From NCBI RefSeq assembly GCF_010095445.2, contig NZ_WFGV02000053.1, positions 1 through 41,591 on the forward strand: DNA of 41,591 nt, in the 5' to 3' direction. The DNA comes from Pseudomonas sp. TNT3 (GTDB lineage: Bacteria > Pseudomonadota > Gammaproteobacteria > Pseudomonadales > Pseudomonadaceae). Positions 33,633 through 40,388 of this stretch are shown here, one piece after another; the stretch's first letter is position 1; each line of letters begins with the position of its first letter. The notes below the pieces were generated by a model. It saw nothing but the letters and a program-made list of their open reading frames with translations, did no database searches and was not told the DNA's origin. A program made the position numbers and the translations under genes.

Positions 33633-34976
33633 TCAGTTTTTTCGTTGCTTGCGCCGTTCATAACGCGCCAGGATCGGCTGGGTACTGACGCCATGCACTA
33701 GAATGCTCAACGCCACCACCGACAGGGTGAGGTTGGCACAAAGCGTCGCCACCGATTGATCCAGCCCGTGGTTCAACGCATAAAACAGGTAGTACAGACT
33801 GCCGATGCCGCGAATGCCGAACCAGCCGATCAACAGTCGTTGTCGTCCTTCAAGCAATCCACCCCAGGGCATGGCAGCCACACTCAGTGGCCGGATCAGA
33901 AAGAACAATGCTGCACCGACAGGCAGCGCTCGCCAGTCCCAATGGGCGATGAGTACTACACCCAGCAGCGTCACCAGAAACACTTCCATCGCCCGTTCGA
34001 CCAGACCGCCAAAAGCAAGCATGTCGCCCATCATGATGCCGGCTGCCACCTGGGAATCTTCAAGCTTGTCGGTGTCGCCGTGAACGGCATGCTGCGGGTC
34101 GACGTTCTGATGGCCGACAACCGGCTGTACAAGATGCTCGGCGGGTACCGGGGCGTCGCCCGTGGATTTGACCTCTGCCTGGCGCAGACCGAGCCCGGCT
34201 GCAAACACGGACAAGAAGCCGTAAGCATGAACCGACTCGGCCCCGACATACGCCAGGGCGATCAACGCGAGGGCCAGGTAATCGTTGGGCGACAGGGTGC
34301 TGTCTTCATTTTTTATCCGCAGTGAAAGGGTCAACAGACCAATCCCGCGCCCCATCCAATAGCCAATCAACAAACCCGCAGGGACAGCCCAAAGCAGTCG
34401 GTAAAGCGCCCAGTCGCCCAACCAGCCCGGGTTGTCATCGTGCAACAACAAGACCAGCCCCAGGATCACGAAAGGAAACGCAATCCCGTCATTGAGCCCC
34501 GCTTCGCCGGAGAGCCCGAACCGGACACTGTCGTCATCACGGGCATCGTTGACCGATACCAGCGCGGCGAGCACGGGGTCGGTCGGCGCCAGGATCGAGC
34601 CAATCAACACTGATACGCCCCAAGGCAGCTCGAACCCGAAATGCAAAAGCAGGCTGACCCCGGCGATAGTCAGCACCATGACGGGCCCCGCCAGCCCAAA
34701 AGCAATCCGCCATTTCTTCGCTTTAAGGGGGGCGCGCAGTTTCAAACCGCAGACGAACAGCGAAAACAGCACAGCGACTTCGGTCAGATGCTCCATCCAG
34801 ACGGAGGCGTCATCCAGGTCGAGTTTCAATAGACCGAACCCCGCGGGTCCGATGGCGATGCCCAGCACCAGGCACACGGCTGAAGTGGTCACGGGCATCC
34901 ATCGCAGGTACGACGATGTCAGTGCCAGTGTCAGCAGTACCGCTCCCAGCACTGCCACCCATATGATGAAACTCAT
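33633..34976 (-). CDS. Na+/H+ (cation:proton) antiporter, CPA1/NhaP-like
   Basis: An inner-membrane antiporter of 447 residues with about 12 hydrophobic helices. GSILAPTDPVLAALVSV and GEAGLNDGIAFPF carry the Asp-Pro and Asn-Asp pairs typical of CPA1 exchangers; the Asn-Asp form suggests electroneutral exchange. A hydrophilic insert of about 40 residues (STGDAPVPAEHLVQPVVGHQ and onwards) contains several His and could sense pH or metal. The C-terminus is a short basic tail. The gene follows yip1 by 46 bp and probably belongs to the SDR-yip1-antiporter operon. It likely helps in salt or pH stress. Confidence 0.92.
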   Translation of the reverse strand: MSFIIWVAVLGAVLLTLALTSSYLRWMPVTTSAVCLVLGIAIGPAGFGLLKLDLDDASVWMEHLTEVAVLFSLFVCGLKLRAPLKAKKWRIAFGLAGPVMVLTIAGVSLLLHFGFELPWGVSVLIGSILAPTDPVLAALVSVNDARDDDSVRFGLSGEAGLNDGIAFPFVILGLVLLLHDDNPGWLGDWALYRLLWAVPAGLLIGYWMGRGIGLLTLSLRIKNEDSTLSPNDYLALALIALAYVGAESVHAYGFLSVFAAGLGLRQAEVKSTGDAPVPAEHLVQPVVGHQNVDPQHAVHGDTDKLEDSQVAAGIMMGDMLAFGGLVERAMEVFLVTLLGVVLIAHWDWRALPVGAALFFLIRPLSVAAMPWGGLLEGRQRLLIGWFGIRGIGSLYYLFYALNHGLDQSVATLCANLTLSVVALSILVHGVSTQPILARYERRKQRKN

Positions 34977-35022
34977 GTCTTGGTACTCGCCAAATGGGTG
35001 GCAACAGGGCAGGGCTTGATAA

Positions 35023-35634
35023 TCAACCGACGGTCGCGCGCAGGTATTCAGGGGTCAGGACGTTGAACCAGAGCAGGATCATTTCCACCAGAATCGTCAC
35101 CAGCACCAGCAGTCCTACGCCCCAGACGCAGGCCGAGTTCAGCAGACCTTGTTCCTTGCGCTCGTGCATGAACGTGGGCAAACCGACAAACAGCAAAAAT
35201 GTCGAATAGACCGCGGCGGCCCCCAGCACAAGGACCGCCAGCCAGCGGCTCGGATACAGCCCGGCGAACCCGGCGAGGAAGAATGGGGTCGCGGTGTACG
35301 CGGCGAAACCGATGCACTGATTGATGGTAGGCCGTGACTCGAAGGTGCGGGACATCCACCGGATGAACAGCCCCATCACAGCCACACCCGCGAGAATGGT
35401 CAGGTAGAGCAGCACACACAGCTGCAATGCGCTGCTGGTACTGAGCTTGACCGTTTCATTTTCAGCCAGGCTCCAACCGACGTAGGTCGTCCCGATAAAC
35501 AGGCACACGGCGGGAATCAGGGCGAGCAACAACAAGTGAGCCAGATAATGACGAGGGTGTGCTTCCTCTTCCCTGCGAATATCCGTCCACGCGAAGTTGG
35601 GTTGGGTGAAGAGTTTGATGATAGGTGCGGACAT
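35023..35634 (-). CDS. Yip1-family inner-membrane protein
   Basis: A 203-residue membrane protein with five hydrophobic stretches, starting MSAPIIKLFTQPNFAWTDIR. FTQPNFAWTDIRREEE before the first helix is the typical opening of bacterial Yip1-domain proteins. The function is unknown; it lies with stress genes. The longer frame to 35736 would read through a hairpin, so I choose the ATG at 35634, which has a perfect GGAGG six bases upstream. That ribosome binding site lies inside the long hairpin at 35638-35690, so translation may be restrained. Confidence 0.88.
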   Translation of the reverse strand: MSAPIIKLFTQPNFAWTDIRREEEAHPRHYLAHLLLLALIPAVCLFIGTTYVGWSLAENETVKLSTSSALQLCVLLYLTILAGVAVMGLFIRWMSRTFESRPTINQCIGFAAYTATPFFLAGFAGLYPSRWLAVLVLGAAAVYSTFLLFVGLPTFMHERKEQGLLNSACVWGVGLLVLVTILVEMILLWFNVLTPEYLRATVG

Positions 35635-35637
35635 GAC

Positions 35638-35690
35638 GACCTCCAGATAACGGAAGGCCCGCCACTGGGGCCTATCGTTATCTGGAGGTC
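35638..35690 (-). promoter_or_regulatory. Long hairpin sequestering the yip1 ribosome binding site
   Basis: The arms GACCTCCAGATAACG (35638-35652) and CGTTATCTGGAGGTC (35676-35690) are a perfect 15-bp inverted repeat. Inside them AGGCCC (35655-35660) and GGGCCT (35668-35673) form a second 6-bp stem with a 7-nt loop. In the minus-strand mRNA the GGAGG before the yip1 ATG lies in the 3' arm, three bases from the start codon, so the fold would hide it. On the plus strand the same hairpin is followed by TTTTTT, but no plus-strand gene needs a terminator here. Confidence 0.6.
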
Positions 35691-35748
35691 GGTTTTTTGT
35701 GAGGGGTTCATTTTTTTGCATGGTTTTCGACATCATCCCTCGCTGTCC

Positions 35749-36609
35749 TTACAGCATTGGCTTGCCTCCCGTCACGCCATAGCGTTGTCCGGTGATGTAA
35801 CTGGCTTCGTCCGACGCGAGCAGCACATAGATCGGCGCGACTTCCACCGGCTGCCCCGGCCGTCCGAGGGGTGTTTGCGAGCCGAAATTCTGCACTTCCT
35901 CATCAGGCATCGTGGAGACGATCAGCGGAGTCCAGATCGGCCCGGGCGCCACGCAGTTCACCCGGATGTTTTTCGGGCCGAGCATCTGCGCCAGGCCACC
36001 GGTGAAGTTGGCAATGGCGCCTTTTGTGGTGGCGTAAGCGAGCAGGGTGGGTTTGGGCATGTCCGAGTTGACGGAGCTGGTGTTGATGATGGAGCTGCCA
36101 GGTTTCATGTGTTTCAGGGCCGCCTGGCAAATCCGGAAAATGGCGGTGATGTTGACATCGAAGGTCATGACCCATTCTTCATCCGGGATGTCTTCGAAGT
36201 TTTCATGGGTCATCTGGAAGGCCGCGTTGTTGACCAGCACGTCGATACGCCCAAAGCGTTCGACGGTTTTATCGACCAGGGCCTGGCACTGGGCTTTTTG
36301 CGCCAGATCACCGGGCAATAACAAGCATTGCCGGCCAGCCTGTTCAACCCAGCGAGCCGTTTCCCGCGCGTCTTCATGCTCGTTGAGATAAGCAACGACG
36401 ACATCAGCGCCTTCACGGGCAAACGCAATCGCCACGGCCCGGCCGATTCCGCTGTCAGCGCCGGTGATGAGGGCAATTTTGCCGTCGAGTCGACCAGACC
36501 CTTTATAGCTTTGCTCGCCACAGTCCGGGTAGGGCTCCATCTTTTTTTGTGAACCGGGGACCGGCTGGCTTTGTTTGGCGAACGGTGGTTTCGGATAGTC
36601 GATCATCAT
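35749..36609 (-). CDS. Short-chain dehydrogenase/reductase (YghA / general stress protein type)
   Basis: A 286-residue NAD(P)-dependent SDR with an N-terminal extension (KPPFAKQSQPVPGSQKKMEP) seen in YghA and the Bacillus general stress relatives. Coenzyme motif TGADSGIG (49-56), NNAA structural motif, Ser179 in INTSSVNS, and Tyr192 and Lys196 in YATTKG complete the active site. The ATG at 36609 has GGAG six bases upstream. It is the first gene of the SDR-yip1-antiporter unit. A candidate extracytoplasmic-stress promoter lies upstream. The substrate is unknown. Confidence 0.93.
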   Translation of the reverse strand: MMIDYPKPPFAKQSQPVPGSQKKMEPYPDCGEQSYKGSGRLDGKIALITGADSGIGRAVAIAFAREGADVVVAYLNEHEDARETARWVEQAGRQCLLLPGDLAQKAQCQALVDKTVERFGRIDVLVNNAAFQMTHENFEDIPDEEWVMTFDVNITAIFRICQAALKHMKPGSSIINTSSVNSDMPKPTLLAYATTKGAIANFTGGLAQMLGPKNIRVNCVAPGPIWTPLIVSTMPDEEVQNFGSQTPLGRPGQPVEVAPIYVLLASDEASYITGQRYGVTGGKPML

Positions 36610-36642
36610 GAATCTCCAGTCTCAAGGCGAAAGAATCAAAGG

Positions 36643-36670
36643 GTTGACCTTGGCCTTTTGACTGGAGTTC
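36643..36670 (-). promoter_or_regulatory. Candidate AlgU (sigma-E type) promoter of the SDR operon
   Basis: On the minus strand GAACTC (36665-36670) and GTCAAC (36643-36648) are separated by 16 bases. AlgU promoters have GAACTT, then 16-17 bases, then a TC-containing -10. The -35 matches five of six bases and the -10 is weaker. It would start transcription about 28 bp before the SDR start. Confidence 0.3.
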
Positions 36671-36706
36671 GGTTGGATGTTCGACGTCATCGGTAAACGC
36701 GATTCC

Positions 36707-36782
36707 GTAGGAGCTGCCGCAGGCTGCGATCTTTTGATCTTGTCATTAAAGTCAAAAGATCGCAGCCTGCGGCAGCTCCTAC
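36707..36782. repeat. REPIN: perfect 31-bp inverted REP pair
   Basis: Arms 36707-36737 and 36752-36782 are exact reverse complements, each ending outward in GTAGGAGCTGCCGCAGGCTG. The 14-nt spacer TCTTGTCATTAAAG is close to that of the REPIN at 18312-18407. It lies between the SDR promoter and the end of the DUF1348 gene. Confidence 0.9.
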
Positions 36783-36816
36783 AGGGGAGGGCATTGCCGG
36801 AGGATCGGGGTAGAAA

Positions 36817-37293
36817 TTAAAGGCCCAGGTCGCTAAGCCCTGGATGATCATCCGGCCGTCGCCCCAGTGGCCAATGGAACTTGCGCTCGCTTTCCTTGAT
36901 CGGCAGGTCGTTGATGCAGGCAAACCGATTAGCCATCAGGCCGTTCTCGTCAAACTCCCAGTTTTCATTGCCGTAGGAGCGAAACCAGTTACCCGAATCA
37001 TCGTGCCATTCATAGGCATAGCGCACGGCGATCCGGTTACCGGTGAACGCCCAGAGTTCCTTGATCAGACGGTAATCCAGTTCCTTGGCCCATTTGCGCG
37101 TGAGGAATGCCTTGGCTTCTTCACGGTTATGAGCAAACTCCGCGCGGTTTCGCCATTGGGTGTCCAGGGTATAGGCGAGCGAGACGCGCGCCGGATCACG
37201 GGAGTTCCAGCCATCCTCAGCCAGGCGTACTTTCTCGATGGCCGATTCCCGGGTGAAGGGTGGCAATGGCGGACGAACTTCAGGGTTTGACAT
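36817..37293 (-). CDS. DUF1348 / NTF2-like protein
   Basis: A 158-residue NTF2-like protein of the DUF1348 family. RLAEDGWNSRDPARVSLAYT, TLDTQWRNRAEFAHNREEAK and AVRYAYEWHDDSGNWFRSYG are its hallmark segments. The function is unknown. A GAGGAG ribosome binding site precedes the ATG. The gene lies 54 bp after the TetR gene on the same strand, so the regulator probably controls it together with itself. Confidence 0.9.
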   Translation of the reverse strand: MSNPEVRPPLPPFTRESAIEKVRLAEDGWNSRDPARVSLAYTLDTQWRNRAEFAHNREEAKAFLTRKWAKELDYRLIKELWAFTGNRIAVRYAYEWHDDSGNWFRSYGNENWEFDENGLMANRFACINDLPIKESERKFHWPLGRRPDDHPGLSDLGL

Positions 37294-37347
37294 ATAACGT
37301 CTCCTCTCGAATTAACGTACAGGCGGTTGTTGCATTTGTATTAAGGG

Positions 37348-37911
37348 TTACAGGTCCAATAACTTGCGCGCCACGCACTGCGCGTTATCGGCAGCACTGT
37401 GATCGCCCATGACCAGCGCGACGGTGATTGCACCGTCGATCAGGATCAGCAGTTGCCTGGCCAGCGTCTGCGGGTCGTCAGCGCCAAATTCGGCGCAGAG
37501 CTCGCACACGTAATCGAGCAGCTTCTGTTTGTGCTCCTTGGCCAGCAGGCGCACCGGATCCTGCGGGTCGCCCGTTTCGCCACTGGTGTTGATGAAGGCA
37601 CAACCGCGAAAGCCTTCGCTGGCAAACCACGCGTTGAGCACAGTAAACAGGTTGAGCAGGCGATCGGCCGGGGTATCAGCCTTACCGACCTCGCTGGTGT
37701 ACCAGCGCATCCAGCGCAGGTCACGCCGTCGTAAAGCCGCGACGGTCAGCTCCTCCTTGTTGGCGAAGTAGCGGTAGATACTTTTTCTGGAGACACCGGC
37801 GGTTTTCACCAGAAGATCCATCCCGGTGGCAGCGATACCACTTTTGTAGATCAATTTCTCGGTGACATCCAGAATGATGTCGCGCGTAGTGTTGTTAGTG
37901 ATTTCGTTCAT
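37348..37911 (-). CDS. TetR-family transcriptional regulator
   Basis: A 187-residue repressor. The helix-turn-helix is GMDLLVKTAGVSRKSIYRYF (30-49), followed by NKEEL. The C-terminal ligand domain (FASEGFRGCAFINTSGETGD and onward) belongs to the common group of TetR proteins controlling small reductase or NTF2-like genes. A 14-bp perfect palindrome immediately upstream is a likely operator, so it should repress itself and the DUF1348 gene. The ligand is unknown. Confidence 0.93.
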   Translation of the reverse strand: MNEITNNTTRDIILDVTEKLIYKSGIAATGMDLLVKTAGVSRKSIYRYFANKEELTVAALRRRDLRWMRWYTSEVGKADTPADRLLNLFTVLNAWFASEGFRGCAFINTSGETGDPQDPVRLLAKEHKQKLLDYVCELCAEFGADDPQTLARQLLILIDGAITVALVMGDHSAADNAQCVARKLLDL

Positions 37912-37922
37912 GCGACTACAGT

Positions 37923-37936
37923 AGAACGATCGTTCT
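37923..37936. promoter_or_regulatory. Candidate TetR operator
   Basis: AGAACGATCGTTCT is a perfect 14-bp palindrome starting 12 bp upstream of the TetR start codon, where it would block the promoter or the early transcript. Similar ACGATCGT cores occur in other TetR operators. Confidence 0.6.
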
Positions 37937-37975
37937 CCTTAATCAAGCAGGCATGTGTGGTGCAGCGCACACAGT

Positions 37976-37999
37976 CATCGCGAGCAGGCTCGCTCTCAC
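37976..37999 (-). repeat. REP element upstream of pssA
   Basis: On the minus strand it reads GTGAGAGCGAGCCTGCTCG followed by CGATG, a GTGAG-type REP with a hairpin. It lies between the divergent TetR and pssA genes. Confidence 0.75.
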
Positions 38000-38115
38000 A
38001 GGGGGCACGCATCTCGACTCTGCTCGCGAAGGGGTCTTTACAGACGCTGACAAGACCCCAACCGATCCATGGTGTAAGCTCTCGGGTTCTTCGGATTCGA
38101 CCTTTTGCGAGCCCT

Positions 38116-39459
38116 ATGCCGTCGCTTTTCAAACGCCCCCTGCTGCCTAAACTGCGCAGTTTTCCGCTGACCGCCGATGCCGTCACCATCCTTTCTGGTG
38201 CAGCCGAATTTCGTCGTTGCCTGCTGGAAAAAATCGCCAGTGCAACCCAGCGCATCTACATCGTTGCGCTGTACCTGCAACAGGATGAAGCCGGTCAGGA
38301 AATCCTCGATGCCTTGCACGCAGCTAAACTGGCACGTCCTGAACTGGACGTCGTGGTGGTGGTTGACTGGCTGCGCGCCCAACGCGGCTTGATCGGTGCC
38401 GGCAAGCAGCCGGGCAATTCGGCCTGGTATCAGGACATGACCCGGACTCACGCCAGTGAAGTCCCGGTGTATGGCGTTCCGGTGCAGAGTCGCGAACTGT
38501 TTGGCGTGCTGCACTTGAAAGGCTTTGTGATCGATGATTGCGTGATCTACAGCGGCGCGAGCCTGAACAACGTCTATCTGCACAAGTTCGACAAGTACCG
38601 CTACGACCGTTACCACCTGCTGCACAACCGCGCTCTGGCCGATTCCATGCAGCACCTGATTCAGCATGGTCTTATCGCGTCCAAAGCCGTCAACCGACTC
38701 GATTTGCCCAACCTGCCGACAACCCGCAGTCTGCGCAACGATATCGGTGACCTGCGCAGCCGCCTCAAGCACGCGGCCTACGACACCACGGCGGGAACGC
38801 TTGAGAAGGGCGGATTGTCGGTCAGCCCGTTGCTTGGCGTCGGCAAAAACAACCCGCTCAGCCGGGTGATCTGCGAGCTGATCGCCAGCGCTCAACATCA
38901 ACTGACGATCTGCACGCCTTACTTCAACCTGCCGCTGGCCGTGACGCGCGAGATCAACCGGGCACTGGGGCGGGGTGTGAAAATCGACATTGTCGTCGGG
39001 GACAAGACTGCCAACGATTTCTACATTCCGCCCAGCGAGCCGTTCAGAGTGATTGCGGCGCTGCCGTACCTGTACGAAATCAGCCTGCGCAGGTTCGCCA
39101 AGCGTCATCAGCGCACGATAGATAGCGGACAGTTGAACCTGCATCTGTGGAAGGAAGGCGACAATACCTACCACCTGAAAGGCATGTGGATCGATCAGCG
39201 TTACACCCTGCTGACGGGCAATAACCTGAACCCACGGGCGTTCCGACTGGATCTGGAAAACGCTTTGTTGATTGATGATCCGAAGGGTGAGCTCTTAGAG
39301 CCGCGCCGCGAAGAGCTGGGGCAGATCTTTCAGCACACTACGCGTATCGAGCGTTATCAGGATCTGGAAACGTTGCTTGAATACCCGGCAGCGGTGGCCA
39401 AGTTTCTCAAGCGCGTCAGCCGTGTGCGAATCGAACGATTGTTGTATCGGATTCTTTAG
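38116..39459 (+). CDS. pssA: CDP-diacylglycerol-serine O-phosphatidyltransferase (PLD type)
   Basis: This enzyme makes phosphatidylserine, the precursor of phosphatidylethanolamine, from CDP-diacylglycerol and serine at the membrane surface. It has 447 residues, close to E. coli PssA (451). Two HKD motifs are present: HLKGFVID (His133, Lys135, Asp140) and HLKGMWID (His353, Lys355, Asp360). The longer frame to 37957 runs through a REP, so the start is the ATG at 38116, giving MPSLFKRPLLPKLRSFPLTA. A 19-bp hairpin follows the gene. Confidence 0.94.
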   Translation: MPSLFKRPLLPKLRSFPLTADAVTILSGAAEFRRCLLEKIASATQRIYIVALYLQQDEAGQEILDALHAAKLARPELDVVVVVDWLRAQRGLIGAGKQPGNSAWYQDMTRTHASEVPVYGVPVQSRELFGVLHLKGFVIDDCVIYSGASLNNVYLHKFDKYRYDRYHLLHNRALADSMQHLIQHGLIASKAVNRLDLPNLPTTRSLRNDIGDLRSRLKHAAYDTTAGTLEKGGLSVSPLLGVGKNNPLSRVICELIASAQHQLTICTPYFNLPLAVTREINRALGRGVKIDIVVGDKTANDFYIPPSEPFRVIAALPYLYEISLRRFAKRHQRTIDSGQLNLHLWKEGDNTYHLKGMWIDQRYTLLTGNNLNPRAFRLDLENALLIDDPKGELLEPRREELGQIFQHTTRIERYQDLETLLEYPAAVAKFLKRVSRVRIERLLYRIL

Positions 39460-39481
39460 CGCGTTCGACCTTTGCGGAATA

Positions 39482-39525
39482 CGCGTGGGCACTGTCGCGA
39501 TTCATCTCGCGACAGTGCCCACGCG
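39482..39525. terminator. 19-bp perfect inverted repeat between pssA and the efe genes
   Basis: CGCGTGGGCACTGTCGCGA (39482-39500) and TCGCGACAGTGCCCACGCG (39507-39525) are exact reverse complements with a six-base loop. The stem is unusually long and GC-rich and lacks a T run on either side. It lies 15-22 bp from the stop codons of two convergent genes, so a bidirectional terminator or mRNA 3'-end stabiliser is the simplest reading. Confidence 0.65.
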
Positions 39526-39539
39526 GTCAATGCAACCGC

Positions 39540-40364
39540 TTAATTCAAACCCAGCTTCCCACGCAGCGTCGACAGGTCTTCAGCCAGTTTATTCACCGGC
39601 CCGACCAGCGCCTTGCGGTCGTTTTCTTTCACTTTGTCGTAGGTTTCAAAACCACCGTCCCTGGTTTTGTACTTGGCCAGGATCTTGTCCACAGTTGCGA
39701 AGTTTTTGTCGACCTTGGCGATGAATGCGGCGTCCTGTTTGGCGATTTGCGGACGGAACAGGTCAACGATTTTCTTCGCGCCGTCGACGTTGCCCTGGAA
39801 GTCATACAGGTCGGTGTGGCTGTAGCGATCCTCCTCTCCGGAAATCTTGGTCGCCGCAACTTCTTCCAGCAGCGCCGCCGCACCACCCACCACCTTCTCA
39901 GGCGGGAAGGTCAGGCCGGCGACGCGGGTTTGCAGGTCCTTGACGTCCTTGTTCAGGCCGTCAGCCAGTTCAGTCAGTCCTTGGGTGCTGTTCTGCGAAA
40001 ACAAGGAGTATTCGATACGGTGGAAGCCGGTGAAATCTTCGGCTTTCACGCCTTTTTCGTGGTCGTCGACACGGGAGTCAATGGACGCGTCCAGGTCGCT
40101 GAACAGCTCGGCAATCGGTTCGATCGACTCATAGAAAACCCGGGTCGGCGCATAGAGTTTTTTCGCCGTGTCCAGATCACCTTTTTTCACCGCGTCAGTG
40201 AATTGCTGAGTGTGGCTGGCCAGTTCGTCCAGTTGCTCGGTGACGTAGATTTTGTAATCCGACACCGGCCCCACCAGGTCCATCGGCGCCGTCGCCGCGA
40301 ATGCTGAAAGCGGAGTGTTGAGCAAGCCAAGTGTCAGCAGTAAAGCGAGGGGCGACTTTTTCAT
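39540..40364 (-). CDS. EfeO/EfeM-type periplasmic iron-uptake protein (M75 domain only)
   Basis: A periplasmic metal-binding component of the Efe ferrous-iron system. It has 274 residues. MKKSPLALLLTLGLLNTPLS opens a signal peptide that ends near AFA. The M75 metal motif HxxE is in FTGFHRIEYS (His115, Glu118). The N-terminal cupredoxin domain of E. coli EfeO (375 residues) is absent, so this is the shorter EfeM-like form. It follows efeB by 24 bp on the same strand. No efeU permease follows, since pssA is convergent. Confidence 0.9.
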   Translation of the reverse strand: MKKSPLALLLTLGLLNTPLSAFAATAPMDLVGPVSDYKIYVTEQLDELASHTQQFTDAVKKGDLDTAKKLYAPTRVFYESIEPIAELFSDLDASIDSRVDDHEKGVKAEDFTGFHRIEYSLFSQNSTQGLTELADGLNKDVKDLQTRVAGLTFPPEKVVGGAAALLEEVAATKISGEEDRYSHTDLYDFQGNVDGAKKIVDLFRPQIAKQDAAFIAKVDKNFATVDKILAKYKTRDGGFETYDKVKENDRKALVGPVNKLAEDLSTLRGKLGLN

Positions 40365-40388
40365 TGGACGGTTCCGTGTGGAGGGTTG

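Noticed and set aside
38038..39174. A 378-codon minus-strand frame opposite pssA
   Set aside because: It is antisense to a gene with two intact HKD motifs and shows no domain or ribosome binding site.
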